Positions 25,482 to 35,329 are shown, numbered from the stretch's first letter. The stretch: 38,920 nt of DNA from Sphingomonadales bacterium (GCA_025360285.1 JANYCM010000283.1:1-38920); one strand, 5' to 3'. Notes: generated by a model not told the origin, from the letters alone. Made by a program: numbers and translations.

Positions 25482-28123
25482 GCGCCGGCGCTGCTGCTGC
25501 GGCGGACCAGGGCTTCGGGCCAGGCCAGGCTGAACATGGCGCCGGGGCCATCGCTGCGGTTGGCGGCGGTGGCGGCCAACCCCATCGCCTGGGCAAAGCC
25601 TTTGACGATGGCGAGGCCCAGGCCGGTGCCGCCGCTGCGATCATCGCCTTCGACGCGGGCGAAACGATCGAACAGGGTCGCCTCGCGCCCCGGCGGCAGG
25701 CCGGGGCCATGATCCAGCACCGACAAGGTGACACCGGCGGCGGTGCGGCGCCCGGCGATGGTGATCGCGCTGGCTTCCGGCGCGAATTTGGCGGCATTGC
25801 CGATGAGGTTGATGAGGATGTGGTGGAGCAAGCGCGGATCGGCTTCGACCAGCGGCAGCGACGGCGGCACATCGAGTACAAGACGGTGGTGGAGGAGATC
25901 GATCTTCAGGTCATGCACCGCGCCGCCGATGGCATCAACCAGATCGGTGGCCTCGGTCTTCACCGGCACGGCGCCGCTGTCGAGCCTGGTCATTTCAACG
26001 AGATCATCGAACACGCGGCGCAGGCGGCGGGCTTCGGACTTCAGCGTCGCCGCATTGGCGCCGCCGCCTTCGGCCGCGAGCGCTTCGGCGGCAGCCACCA
26101 CCGAGGTCAGCGGTGTCTTGAGATCATGGCCGATCGAGGCAAGCAGGGTGACGCGCAGTTCGTCGCGTTGTTTCATGGCGCCGAGCTCGCGGGCATCGGC
26201 CTCCAGCCGGATGCGTTCATGCGCCAGCGCCGCCTGGCCGATCAGCGTGGTGAACAGCAGCCGCCGGTCACCGGGGATGGGGTCGCGGTGATCGGGCCGG
26301 GCGACGCCAAGGATAGCGAGCACGCCGAGCGCCGTCACCAAGGGCTGGAACTGCCACTCGCTCGCCGTCAGCGTCGCCGTGTCGGCACCGGCGGCTTCGC
26401 CGCGGTCCTGGGCCCATTCGGCCGCCGCAATGTCGATGGGGCTGAGCACCGGGCCGGCCGGGCTGGCGGCGACGATGCTCAGCCGGCCGTCGCGGCGGGC
26501 GAGCAATACTGTCTGCACCCCAAGCAGCCGCGCCACTTCATCGCAGACGGCGGTGGCGGTGCCGGTTTCATCAGCCATGGCGGCAAGGCGCTGGCCAAAG
26601 GCGGCGAGCGCGGCATTTTCATGCGCGGCGCGGGCGCCGACATTGGCCTCGCGCTTCAACCGGCCCGCCAGTTGCGAGGCGGTGGTGGCAACGCCCATCA
26701 GCACCAGCAGCGTCACCACATTCTGCGGATCGGCGATGGTGAAGGTGTAAAGCGGCGGCAGGAAGAAGAAATTATAGGCCAGCGCGGCGGCCAGGCTGGC
26801 GATCAGTGACGAGCGCAGGCCATAAAGCGTGGCGGCGGCGACGACGGGCACGAGATAGAGAAGATCGACGCTGTTGACGCCAACCAGCGGCAGCAGCAGC
26901 CGCGCCAGTAGGGTGGTGGCGGCAACCATGGCCAGCGCGATGCCAGTGGCGGCCCAGGGCCAGGGCGAAGGCGGGCCGCGCGGATCGGGTGCGGCGACGG
27001 CATGGGTGGGCACGACATGGACGGCGATATCGGCAAGATCGCGCACCAGCGTATCGACGACTGAGCGGTGGCGGACTTCGAACCACCAGGACCGCGTGGT
27101 CTTGCCGATCACCAGCGTTGTCGCCCTGGCTTCGCGCAGATAGCCGATCAGGCCCGAGATGACGCTGGCGGCGGGCACGACGGCGATGGTGCCGCCCAGC
27201 GTTCCCGCCAGCTTCAGCGCCGCCGCCACCCGGTCCCGCGCCGCCACCGACAGGCTGGCATCGCGCGGGGTTTCGACGACCAGCGCCGTCCAAGGCGCAT
27301 CGAGCGCGTCGGCGAGCCGCTTGGCAGTGCGCACCAGCGTGTCGGCGCCGGGCTGATCGCCGATGGCGACGACGATGCGGTCGCCGGCAGCCCATTGCCC
27401 GGCGGCGCCGATGCTGCGGACATGATCGAGCATCTGGCGATCGACCGTGGCGGCGGCACGGCGCAGCGCCATTTCGCGCAGTGCCGACAGGTTGGATTTG
27501 GAAAAGAAATGCCCCAGCGCCCGGCTGGCTTCATCGGGAATATAGATTTTGCCGGCTTTCAACCGCTCGATCAGTTCGTCGGGGGGCAGATCAACGAGTT
27601 CCAGCTCGGCATCATCGAGCACGGCATCGGGAACGGTTTCACGCACCCGCACCTGGGTGAAGCTGGCGACGATATCGTTGAGGCTTTCGACATGCTGGAC
27701 GTTGACGGTGGTCAGCACATCGATGCCGGCGTCGCGCAACTCCTCGATATCCTGCCAGCGCTTCGGGTGGCGGCTGCCCGGCGCATTGGAGTGCGCCAGT
27801 TCATCGACCAGGGCCACCTGCGGCTTGCGCGCCAGCAGCGCGTCAATATCGAGCTCGGTCAGCACATGCGGACCATGGCTGATCTGGCGGCGCGGCAGGA
27901 TTTCGAACGGCGCCACCAGCGCCTGGGTATCGGCGCGGCCATGGGTTTCGACGATGCCGATGACCACGTCGCGCCCGGCAGCCGCAAGTTCGGCACCTTC
28001 GCGCAGCATTTCGAAGGTCTTGCCGACGCCGGGGGCGGCGCCGAGCAGGATCTTCAACCGGCCGCGGCTTTCCCGCCGGGCGGCGCGCAGCAACAGTTCG
28101 GGCGAGGGGCGATCGTCGGTCAC
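25478..28123 (-). CDS. kdpD: KdpD osmosensitive K+ channel sensor histidine kinase
   Basis: 881 residues. The N-terminal KdpD domain carries a Walker A loop (GAAPGVGKT, ~28-36). A USP-like domain (~250-370) is followed by a DUF4118 membrane block (~390-500), a GAF-like region, a HisKA box with His666 in IGHDLKTPLTSV, and an HATPase domain with DHGPGLPPG and GGTGLGLAIVKG. It senses low K+ and turgor and phosphorylates KdpE. It overlaps kdpC upstream and kdpE downstream by ATGA. Confidence 0.96.
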   Translation of the reverse strand: MTDDRPSPELLLRAARRESRGRLKILLGAAPGVGKTFEMLREGAELAAAGRDVVIGIVETHGRADTQALVAPFEILPRRQISHGPHVLTELDIDALLARKPQVALVDELAHSNAPGSRHPKRWQDIEELRDAGIDVLTTVNVQHVESLNDIVASFTQVRVRETVPDAVLDDAELELVDLPPDELIERLKAGKIYIPDEASRALGHFFSKSNLSALREMALRRAAATVDRQMLDHVRSIGAAGQWAAGDRIVVAIGDQPGADTLVRTAKRLADALDAPWTALVVETPRDASLSVAARDRVAAALKLAGTLGGTIAVVPAASVISGLIGYLREARATTLVIGKTTRSWWFEVRHRSVVDTLVRDLADIAVHVVPTHAVAAPDPRGPPSPWPWAATGIALAMVAATTLLARLLLPLVGVNSVDLLYLVPVVAAATLYGLRSSLIASLAAALAYNFFFLPPLYTFTIADPQNVVTLLVLMGVATTASQLAGRLKREANVGARAAHENAALAAFGQRLAAMADETGTATAVCDEVARLLGVQTVLLARRDGRLSIVAASPAGPVLSPIDIAAAEWAQDRGEAAGADTATLTASEWQFQPLVTALGVLAILGVARPDHRDPIPGDRRLLFTTLIGQAALAHERIRLEADARELGAMKQRDELRVTLLASIGHDLKTPLTSVVAAAEALAAEGGGANAATLKSEARRLRRVFDDLVEMTRLDSGAVPVKTEATDLVDAIGGAVHDLKIDLLHHRLVLDVPPSLPLVEADPRLLHHILINLIGNAAKFAPEASAITIAGRRTAAGVTLSVLDHGPGLPPGREATLFDRFARVEGDDRSGGTGLGLAIVKGFAQAMGLAATAANRSDGPGAMFSLAWPEALVRRSSSAGA

Positions 28124-28722
28124 GCCGGCGGTTTAGCAGCTTTCGGCGCTGAAATCCTTGCCAGTTCGCGATTAATCGCCAGCACATTGACGCGGGGTTC
28201 CCCCAGCATGCCAAGCAGCGGCGGCTGCACCTGCGCTTCGACGAGCGCGGCGGCTTCTGCGGGGTCAAGCCCGCGTGCCTTGGCGACGCGCGGCACCTGC
28301 AACCGGGCGGCTTCGGGGCTGATATCGGGATCGAGGCCGGAGCCCGAGGTGGTCACCAGGTCAACGGGGATTTCGCCCTTGACGCCGTCCTTGCGCAAAT
28401 CGGCAACCGACTTGGCGATGCGGTCGGCCAGGTCCTTCGACCCCGGCCCCAGATTTGAGCCTGATGACGAGGTGCCGTCATAGCCCTTGCCGGCGGCGGA
28501 CGGGCGCGGGTGGAAATAGCCCGCCGCGCTGAAGTCCTGGCCGATCAGCGCGGAGCCGATGATCGTGCCGTTTTCGGTGATCAGGCTGCCATTGGCCTTG
28601 GCCGGCAGCAGGCCTTGCGCGATGCCGGTCATCGCCAGAGGATAGGCCAGGCCAAGCAACAGGGTGAAAGCGGCCAGCAGGGCGAGGGAGGGCCGCAGGG
28701 CGGAACGCAGGTCAGTGAGCAT
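28120..28722 (-). CDS. kdpC: K+-transporting ATPase subunit C
   Basis: 200 residues with one N-terminal membrane span (LALLAAFTLLLGLAYPLAMTG). The conserved YFHPRPSAAG and TTSGSGLDPDISPEAA signatures of KdpC are present. It assists ATP binding and complex stability in KdpFABC. It follows kdpB by 11 bases. Confidence 0.95.
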   Translation of the reverse strand: MLTDLRSALRPSLALLAAFTLLLGLAYPLAMTGIAQGLLPAKANGSLITENGTIIGSALIGQDFSAAGYFHPRPSAAGKGYDGTSSSGSNLGPGSKDLADRIAKSVADLRKDGVKGEIPVDLVTTSGSGLDPDISPEAARLQVPRVAKARGLDPAEAAALVEAQVQPPLLGMLGEPRVNVLAINRELARISAPKAAKPPA

Positions 28723-28733
28723 GGGTGCAATCC

Positions 28734-30770
28734 TCAGGCGAGGTGGAGGCCGGTGACGGCCATATCGATGATCTTGATGCCGATGAACGGTGCCACCAGT
28801 CCGCCCAGGCCATAAACGGCGAGGTTGCGGGCCAGCAGGTCACCAGCCGGGGCCGGACGGTAACGCACCCCCTTCAGCGCCAGCGGCACCAGCGCCGGGA
28901 TGATCAGCGCGTTGAAGATGATCGCTGACAATATGGCGCTTTCGGGACTGTGCAGCCCCATGACGTTGAGCGCGCCCAGCGCCGGATAGAGCACGATGAA
29001 GATCGCCGGCAGGATGGCGAAATATTTGGCGACATCATTGGCGATCGAAAAGGTCGTCAGCGCGCCGCGCGTCATCAGCAACTGTTTGCCCAGGCCGACG
29101 ATCTCGATCAGCTTGGTGGGATCGCTGTCGAGATCGACCATGTTGCCGGCCTCACGCGCCGCCTGGGTGCCGGTGTTCATGGCGACCCCGACGTCGGACT
29201 GGGCCAGCGCCGGCGCGTCATTGGTGCCATCACCGCACATGGCGACAAGCTTGCCGCCAGCCTGTTCCTTGCGGATCAGCGCCAATTTGTCCTCGGGCGT
29301 CGCTTCGGCGAGGAAATCATCGACACCGCTTTCGGCGGCGATGCTGGCGGCGGTCAGCGGGTTGTCGCCGGTGATCATAACCGTGCGGATACCCATGCGG
29401 CGCAGTTCACCAAAGCGGGCGCGGATGCCGGCCTTGACGATGTCCTTCAACTGGACGACGCCGAGCAGCCGGGCACCATCGGCCACCGCCAGCGGCGTGG
29501 CGCCGGCGCGGGCGATATCGTCGGATATCCGGCGCAGCGCGGCAGCCGTCCCGGCATCGGCACGGTCGCCCAGTCGTTTCAGCACGGCATCAACGGCGCC
29601 CTTGACGACTTCGCGCTCACCGATCAGCACCCCCGACACGCGGGTCTGTGCGGTGAAGGCGATGGGCTGCGCCCCGGCGGGCAGCGGATCACCACCACCG
29701 GCGAGCACGACGATCGAACGGCCTTCCGGCGTTTCATCGGCCAGGCTGGCGAGGCGGGCGGCAGCGAGCAATTCGCCTTCGGAAACCCCCGGCACCGGCA
29801 GGAAGGCCGTCGCCTGGCGATCGCCCAGCGTGATGGTGCCGGTCTTGTCGAGCAGCAGCGTATCGATGTCGCCGGCGGCTTCCACCGCGCGGCCCGATTT
29901 GGCCAGCACGTTGAAGCGCACCAGCCGGTCCATGCCGGCAATGCCGATGGCCGAGAGCAGCGCGGAGATTGTCGTGGGGATCAGCGTCACGAACAGCGCC
30001 ACCAGCACCGGCACGGCGATGCCGCCGCCGGCATAGGCGGCAAAGCTGGGCAGCGAGGCCACGGCGATCAGGAATATGAGCGTCAGCCCGGCGAGCAAAA
30101 TGGTCAGCGCGATTTCATTCGGTGTCTTCTGCCGGCTGGCACCTTCCACCAGCGCGATCATGCGATCCAGAAAGCCCTGGCCGGCGGCGGCGGTAACGCG
30201 CACGGTGATGCTGTCCGAAATCACCCGCGTGCCCGCCGTCACCGCCGACCGGTCACCGCCGGCTTCACGGATGACAGGGGCGCTTTCGCCGGTAATGGCG
30301 GCTTCGTTGACGCTGGCGACGCCGGCGACGACTTCGCCATCGGCCGGGATCAGATCGCCGGTTTCGACCTGGACCAGGTCGCCGACCTGCAACTGGCTGG
30401 CCGGCACATTGCTCCAGGCGCGGGCCAGGGCACCATCGGGGCCGGCCAGCCGCTTGGCGACCAGATCGGCCTTGGTGGCGCGCAGGCTGGCGGCCTGGGC
30501 CTTGCCGCGGCCTTCGGCGAGGCTTTCGGCGAAATTGCCGAAGATCACCGTCAGCCACAGCCAGAACACCAATTGGCCTTCAAAGCCTGGTTGCCCGGTG
30601 CCGGTGGCGAGGCCCTTGACCCACAATATGGTGGACAGGGCAGCGACCAGCGCGACGGTGAACATCACCGGGTTCTTGGCCAGCGTGCGCGGGTCGAGCT
30701 TGATAAAACTGTCCTTCACGGCCGTGCCCATCAGGGGGCCGGTGAACAGCGAGGCGGGGACGTTGGACAT
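28734..30770 (-). CDS. kdpB: K+-transporting P-type ATPase subunit B
   Basis: 678 residues from the ATG at 30770, preceded by GAGGA; the open frame extends upstream into kdpA text in another frame. P-type ATPase motifs are complete: ITGESAPVIRE (TGES loop, containing the Ser that is phosphorylated in E. coli to switch the pump off), LLDKTGTITLGD (phospho-Asp), and MCGDGTNDAPALAQSDVG. It drives K+ import with ATP in the inner membrane. Confidence 0.97.
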   Translation of the reverse strand: MSNVPASLFTGPLMGTAVKDSFIKLDPRTLAKNPVMFTVALVAALSTILWVKGLATGTGQPGFEGQLVFWLWLTVIFGNFAESLAEGRGKAQAASLRATKADLVAKRLAGPDGALARAWSNVPASQLQVGDLVQVETGDLIPADGEVVAGVASVNEAAITGESAPVIREAGGDRSAVTAGTRVISDSITVRVTAAAGQGFLDRMIALVEGASRQKTPNEIALTILLAGLTLIFLIAVASLPSFAAYAGGGIAVPVLVALFVTLIPTTISALLSAIGIAGMDRLVRFNVLAKSGRAVEAAGDIDTLLLDKTGTITLGDRQATAFLPVPGVSEGELLAAARLASLADETPEGRSIVVLAGGGDPLPAGAQPIAFTAQTRVSGVLIGEREVVKGAVDAVLKRLGDRADAGTAAALRRISDDIARAGATPLAVADGARLLGVVQLKDIVKAGIRARFGELRRMGIRTVMITGDNPLTAASIAAESGVDDFLAEATPEDKLALIRKEQAGGKLVAMCGDGTNDAPALAQSDVGVAMNTGTQAAREAGNMVDLDSDPTKLIEIVGLGKQLLMTRGALTTFSIANDVAKYFAILPAIFIVLYPALGALNVMGLHSPESAILSAIIFNALIIPALVPLALKGVRYRPAPAGDLLARNLAVYGLGGLVAPFIGIKIIDMAVTGLHLA

Positions 30771-30781
30771 CGAACGATTCC

Positions 30782-32485
30782 TCAAAAGGTCTTGCCGGCG
30801 GCGACCTGGAACTGGTCGGCGATCGGCCCCAGCGCCAGGCTGGGCAGGAAGGTCAGGCCGCCAACAATGATGATGACGGAAATCAGCAGGCCCACCCACA
30901 GCGCGCCGGTGGTCGGGAAGGACCCGGCGCCAAAGGGCACCGGGCGCTTCACCGCCAGCCCGCCGGCAATCGCCAGCGCCGGCAGCAGCACGCCGAAGCG
31001 GCCGACGAACATCGCGATGGCGAGCAGGACGTTATAGAAGGGCGTGTTGCCCGACAGGCCGCCAAAGGCGCTGCCATTGTTGCCGGCGGCGCTGGTGAAG
31101 GCATAAAGGATCTCGCTGAAACCATGCGGACCCTTGGCCAGCGGCCCGGCGAGGCCCGCCGTGGTAACGGTGGCGATGGCGGCCAGGCCCAGGATCAGCA
31201 TCGGCGGCACCAATATGGCGATCACCGACAATTTCATCTCGCGCGCCTCGATCTTCTTGCCGACATACTCCGGCGTGCGGCCGACCATCAGCCCGGCGAT
31301 GAAAACCGCGAGGATGGCGTAGATGAGGATGGCATAGAGCCCCGACCCGGTGCCGCCGATGACCAGTTCACCCAATTGAATGTTGAACAGCGGCACCAGG
31401 CCACCGATCGGCGTGAAACTGTCGTGCATGGCGTTGACGGCGCCGGTTGAGGTGGCGGTGGTGGCGGTGGCATAAAGCGCGCTGGCGGCGGTGCCGAAGC
31501 GGACTTCCTTGCCCTCCATATTGCCGCCCACCACGCCGGCGGCGTGCTGCAGCGGGTTGCCGCCAGCCTCGGCGGTGTAGCAGACGGCCGCACCGACAAT
31601 AAAGATCGCGACCATCGCGGCGAGCAGCGCCCAGCCCTGGCGGGTCTTGCCGACCGCCTTGCCAAAGGTCCAGGTCAACCCGGCGCCGATGAAGAAGATC
31701 GACAGTAATTGCACAAAGTTGGCCAGCGCCGTCGGGTTTTCAAAGGGATGCGCCGAATTGGCATTGAAGAAGCCGCCGCCGTTGGTGCCGGCCTGCTTGA
31801 TGGCCAGCTGCGAAGCGACCGGCCCCATGGCGATGATCTGCTGCTTGCCCTCGATCGTCGTCGCGGTGACATTGGCACCCAAAGTCTGCGGCACGCCTTG
31901 GGTGACGAAGAACAGCCCGAGGACAATGCTGATCGGCAGCAGCACATAAAGGGTGATCCGCGTCAGATCGGCCCAGAAATTGCCAATTCCGCTGGTTTCA
32001 CGCCGGGCAAAACCGCGGATCAGCGCAAAGGCGGCGGCGATGCCGGTGGCGGCCGAGGCGAAATTCTGCACGGTAAAGCCCGCCATCTGCGAGAAATACG
32101 ACATGGCGCTTTCACCGCCGTAATTCTGCCAATTGGTATTGGTGACAAAGCTGACTGCCGTGTTGAAGGCGAGCAGGGTTTCGACGCCGGCAAAGCCCTG
32201 GGGATTGAAGGGCAGGGCGCCTTGCAATTTCAGGATGGCGAACAAAAGGACGATGCCCAGCACATTGAACAGCATCAGGCTGGCGGCATAGGCCTTCCAG
32301 CCCTGTTCCTGGTTGGGGTTGATGCCGGCGAGGCGGTAAAAGCCGCGCTCGACGGGGCCGATGACGGCGGCGAGCGGCATTTTTTCGCCGGTATAGACGC
32401 GGTACAGCCAGACACCCGCCGGCTTGGCGAGCGCGATGAAAACAAGCGTGTAAGCGAGGATCAGACCCCAGCCAGCGACAGTCAT
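30782..32485 (-). CDS. kdpA: K+-transporting ATPase subunit A
   Basis: 567 residues, about ten membrane spans. The K+ selectivity segments of the four repeats can be recognised: SFVTNTNWQNYGGES, AGTNGGGFFNANSAHPFEN, the GGTGSGLY stretch and SAAGNNGSAFGGL. This is the high-affinity K+ channel-like subunit of Kdp. It begins 11 bases after kdpF. Confidence 0.97.
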   Translation of the reverse strand: MTVAGWGLILAYTLVFIALAKPAGVWLYRVYTGEKMPLAAVIGPVERGFYRLAGINPNQEQGWKAYAASLMLFNVLGIVLLFAILKLQGALPFNPQGFAGVETLLAFNTAVSFVTNTNWQNYGGESAMSYFSQMAGFTVQNFASAATGIAAAFALIRGFARRETSGIGNFWADLTRITLYVLLPISIVLGLFFVTQGVPQTLGANVTATTIEGKQQIIAMGPVASQLAIKQAGTNGGGFFNANSAHPFENPTALANFVQLLSIFFIGAGLTWTFGKAVGKTRQGWALLAAMVAIFIVGAAVCYTAEAGGNPLQHAAGVVGGNMEGKEVRFGTAASALYATATTATSTGAVNAMHDSFTPIGGLVPLFNIQLGELVIGGTGSGLYAILIYAILAVFIAGLMVGRTPEYVGKKIEAREMKLSVIAILVPPMLILGLAAIATVTTAGLAGPLAKGPHGFSEILYAFTSAAGNNGSAFGGLSGNTPFYNVLLAIAMFVGRFGVLLPALAIAGGLAVKRPVPFGAGSFPTTGALWVGLLISVIIIVGGLTFLPSLALGPIADQFQVAAGKTF

Positions 32486-32496
32486 GTCAGCGCCTT

Positions 32497-32586
32497 TCAG
32501 AAACGTTCGGGGCGCGCCAGCACGGCGAGCAGATAGACAAGGATGATGGCGCTGACGATCGCGCCCAATATCAGATCAAGATTCAT
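32497..32586 (-). CDS. kdpF: KdpF, 29-residue subunit of the Kdp ATPase
   Basis: A very short frame of 29 residues, MNLDLILGAIVSAIILVYLL then AVLARPERF. It is one hydrophobic helix followed by the ARPERF-type end typical of KdpF. It sits directly upstream of kdpA. KdpF stabilises the KdpABC complex in the membrane. Confidence 0.93.
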   Translation of the reverse strand: MNLDLILGAIVSAIILVYLLAVLARPERF

Positions 32587-32669
32587 GGTTGTGGCCCAGG
32601 CAGTGATGGCAATGCTGAGCTTTGATCATGATCGCCCGTCATGGCGCGCCGGGGAAAAGCCAGACATGG

Positions 32670-32686
32670 CGTAAAGATCACATAAA
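32670..32686 (-). promoter_or_regulatory. Probable KdpE operator
   Basis: The minus strand reads TTTATGTGATCTTTACG. The E. coli KdpE box is TTTATA-N5-TTTACA; here the two half sites are TTTATG and TTTACG with the same 5-base spacer, differing only at the last base of each. It lies 84 bases upstream of kdpF. It is an AT-rich island in a GC-rich region. Confidence 0.7.
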
Positions 32687-32773
32687 AATTCGTGTTGCTA
32701 CCCGTAGATGACGCGCGATTGTCACACACAAGATATAGATACTCCCCATCTGAGGCAGGGCGAAGGCCGGGGC

Positions 32774-33715
32774 ATGGCAAGTCTCCCGTTGGAAATCGGG
32801 ACAGAAGGCGATTTATGGGAGCCCGAGGCGCGGGCGCACGGCGGGGATCCGCCGCCACCGCCGGCGCGCTCCGTGCCCGGCAAGCGCCACTGGCAGGATG
32901 AGGATGAGCTGACGCCGCGCGGCAAGCTGAAATTCCGCACCGTCTGGATCAGCGATACGCACCTCGGCACATCGGGCTGCAACGCCGAATTGCTTCATGA
33001 CTTCCTGCATTCGATCAAACCCGAAACCCTGTATCTGGTCGGCGACATCATCGATGGCTGGCGCTTGAAGCGCGGCTGGTATTGGCCGCAGCGTCACAAT
33101 GACATCGTGCGCCGGGTGCTCAAGCTGGCCAACAAGGGCACACGGGTCATCTATATTCCCGGCAATCATGACGAGGCGGCGCGGGATTATACCGGGCTGG
33201 CCTTCGGCGGCGTCGAGATATGCCCCGAGGCCATTCACACCATGGTCGATGGCCGGCGGCTGCTGGTGCTGCACGGCGATGAATTTGACGGGGTGGTGCT
33301 CTATACCCGCTGGCTGGCGTTTTTAGGCGATATTGGCTATTCTATCCTGCTGAAATTGAACGTCTATTTCAACAAGGCGCGGCGGCGGTTCGGCCTGCCC
33401 TATTGGTCGATTTCGGCCCATATCAAGAAGCGGGTGAAGAACGCCGTGGCGTTTATTTCCCGCTTCGAGGAAGTCGTTGCCCATGCCGCCCGTGAACGCT
33501 GCGTCGATGGCGTCGTCTGCGGCCATATCCATTCGGCCGAGATCCGCGATTTCGATGGCATCCTCTACATGAACGATGGCGACTGGGTGGAAAGCTGCAC
33601 GGCGCTGGTCGAACATCATGACGGCCGTATCGAAATCCTCGATTGGGCGGCGCGGACGGCGGCGCTGGCAGCCATGGCTTCGCCGCGTCGCAGCACCACC
33701 ATGGCGCCGGCCTGA
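32774..33715 (+). CDS. LpxH-like UDP-2,3-diacylglucosamine diphosphatase family metallophosphoesterase
   Basis: The frame opens at 32708; I prefer the ATG at 32774 (313 residues). After a low-complexity Pro-rich leader the calcineurin-like metal motifs follow in order: SDTHLG, VGDIIDGW, PGNHDEAA, LHGDEFDG and CGHIHSAE. The family includes LpxH (lipid A synthesis) and uncharacterised LpxH-like enzymes; this one is longer than LpxH and has FLHSIKPETLYLVGDIIDGW, typical of the latter. It is translationally linked (TGATG) to a GT4 glycosyltransferase, pointing to an envelope glycolipid. Confidence 0.83.
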   Translation: MASLPLEIGTEGDLWEPEARAHGGDPPPPPARSVPGKRHWQDEDELTPRGKLKFRTVWISDTHLGTSGCNAELLHDFLHSIKPETLYLVGDIIDGWRLKRGWYWPQRHNDIVRRVLKLANKGTRVIYIPGNHDEAARDYTGLAFGGVEICPEAIHTMVDGRRLLVLHGDEFDGVVLYTRWLAFLGDIGYSILLKLNVYFNKARRRFGLPYWSISAHIKKRVKNAVAFISRFEEVVAHAARERCVDGVVCGHIHSAEIRDFDGILYMNDGDWVESCTALVEHHDGRIEILDWAARTAALAAMASPRRSTTMAPA

Positions 33716-34773
33716 TGCGCATCACCCTGGTCAGCGATGCCTGGATGCCGCAGGTCAATGGCGTTGTCCGCACCCTGTCCACCGTCACTGATATCGCCAC
33801 GGCGCGTGGGCATCTGGTGCAGACCATCACGCCGGATCGCTTCCTGTCGGTGCCGATGCCGAGCTATCCCGAAATTCGCCTGGCACTGACGACGCGGCGG
33901 CGGGTGGCGACGACGATCGCGGCCTTTGATCCCGATGCCGTGCATATCGCCACCGAAGGCCCGCTCGGCTGGCTGGCGCGGAGCTGGTGTGTGGCGCGCG
34001 GCGTGCCCTTCACCACCAGCTTTCACACGCGCTTTCCGGATTATGTCGCGGCGCGCACCGGCCTGCCGCCGGCGCCATTCTGGCGGCTGCTGGAACGTTT
34101 TCACCGATCGGCGCAGCATATATTGGTGGCGACGCCGCGCCTTGCCGCCGAACTGGCGGCGCATGGCCTGACGCGGACCCGGCCGTGGACGCGCGGCGTT
34201 GACCTGAAGCTGTTCACCCCGGACCGGCCGGCGCATCCGGCCTTTGCCGGCCTGGCGGGACCGATTGCGCTGCATGTCGGTCGGGTGGCGGTGGAAAAGA
34301 ATATCGAGGCGTTTTTGCAGGCCGATTGGCCGGGCAGCAAGATCGTCGTCGGTGATGGCCCGGCGCTGGCCGATCTGCGGGCGCGGTTTCCGGCGGTGCA
34401 TTTCCTGGGGGCCCTGCATGGTGAGGCGCTGGCCTCGGCCTATGCCGGCGCCGATGTGCTGGTCTTCCCCAGCCGTACCGATACGTTCGGGCTGGTGATC
34501 ATCGAGGCGTTGGCGTGCGGCACCCCGGTCGCCGGCTATCCGGTGCCGGGGCCGCTCGACATATTGGGGCCGGACGGGTGCGGGCCGGATGGCGGCGGCG
34601 CGCTGGTCGGGGCGGTTGATGATGATTTGGCGGCGGCGATGCAGCGGGCGTTGACGGCCCGGCGTCGTGATTGCGCCGATTATGGCGCGCAGTTCAGTTG
34701 GGACCGGTCGTGCGACCAGTTTCTGGCGGCGCTCGCCGAAGTCGATCAGCCGTTGGCCGATCTGGCGGCATAG
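33715..34773 (+). CDS. GT4 family glycosyltransferase
   Basis: 352 residues. The N-terminal TLVSDAWMPQVNGVVRTL and FHTRFPDYV, and the C-terminal donor-site motif DTFGLVIIEALACGTPVAGY (EX7E type), place it in the GT-B fold GT4 group near MgtA/PimB-like alpha-glycosyl or mannosyl transferases. The start overlaps the stop of the LpxH-like gene by one base. Likely a glycolipid head-group enzyme at the inner membrane; acceptor unknown. Confidence 0.88.
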   Translation: MRITLVSDAWMPQVNGVVRTLSTVTDIATARGHLVQTITPDRFLSVPMPSYPEIRLALTTRRRVATTIAAFDPDAVHIATEGPLGWLARSWCVARGVPFTTSFHTRFPDYVAARTGLPPAPFWRLLERFHRSAQHILVATPRLAAELAAHGLTRTRPWTRGVDLKLFTPDRPAHPAFAGLAGPIALHVGRVAVEKNIEAFLQADWPGSKIVVGDGPALADLRARFPAVHFLGALHGEALASAYAGADVLVFPSRTDTFGLVIIEALACGTPVAGYPVPGPLDILGPDGCGPDGGGALVGAVDDDLAAAMQRALTARRRDCADYGAQFSWDRSCDQFLAALAEVDQPLADLAA

Positions 34774-34867
34774 GCGCCGCAATTTCATGCGTAATAGGGC
34801 GTGGCTCGGACCCGTGCACTTGGGGGCTGCGCCGCGCCGTCCTATGCTGGCGGCGAGGGAGGCAGCC

Positions 34868-35329
34868 ATGGTTGTGACGGGGCAGGACACTGAGATCAGG
34901 CAGCTCGCGGCGGTGAACGACGTGATCGCTGCGCCAATGGCCAATGTCTGGGCGGTGCTGACCGATTTCGCCAACCCGCAGCGTCTGGCAGCCTCGATTG
35001 ACAGCTGCACCGTGTCGGGCAGCGGCGTCGGGGCGATCCGCATCGTCGGATCATCGCGCGGTCTGACGATTCATGAACGCCTGCTCGAATGCGACTTGGC
35101 GACCGGCCGCTATCGCTATGAAGTACTGCCCGAAGGGGACATGCCGTTCGCCGACGTCACCAGCTATGAATGCACGGTCATCTTGTCGGCGCTGCCGGAC
35201 GGTGCAACCCGGATTGTCTGGTCAACCTTTGGCGGGGTCAGGGGGCCTGTGGCGCCGATTACCGAATTCCTGGGGCCGCTCTACCAGCGGGCGACCGACC
35301 GGATTCGCGCCGAGGTCACGCCGCGCTGA
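34868..35329 (+). CDS. SRPBCC family protein
   Basis: 153 residues from the ATG at 34868, with GAGGGAGG just upstream. NDVIAAPMANVWAVLTDFANPQ is the typical N-terminal helix-grip motif of the START/Bet v1-like superfamily, and ITEFLGPLYQRATDRIRAE is the long C-terminal helix. These proteins bind hydrophobic ligands; a specific role cannot be read. It converges with the SnoaL-like gene, overlapping it by 14 bases. Confidence 0.75.
   Translation: MVVTGQDTEIRQLAAVNDVIAAPMANVWAVLTDFANPQRLAASIDSCTVSGSGVGAIRIVGSSRGLTIHERLLECDLATGRYRYEVLPEGDMPFADVTSYECTVILSALPDGATRIVWSTFGGVRGPVAPITEFLGPLYQRATDRIRAEVTPR

Noticed and set aside
27068..28483. Plus-strand frame of 471 codons opposite kdpD/kdpC
   Set aside because: Antisense shadow of well-identified genes.
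28950..31037. Long plus-strand frame (695 codons) opposite kdpB/kdpA
   Set aside because: His/Gly/Gln-rich shadow of the opposite-strand kdp genes, with no family-like motif.
33616..35043. Minus-strand frame of 475 codons opposite the GT4 gene
   Set aside because: Arg/His/Pro-rich shadow with no motif; the GT4 reading is clear.
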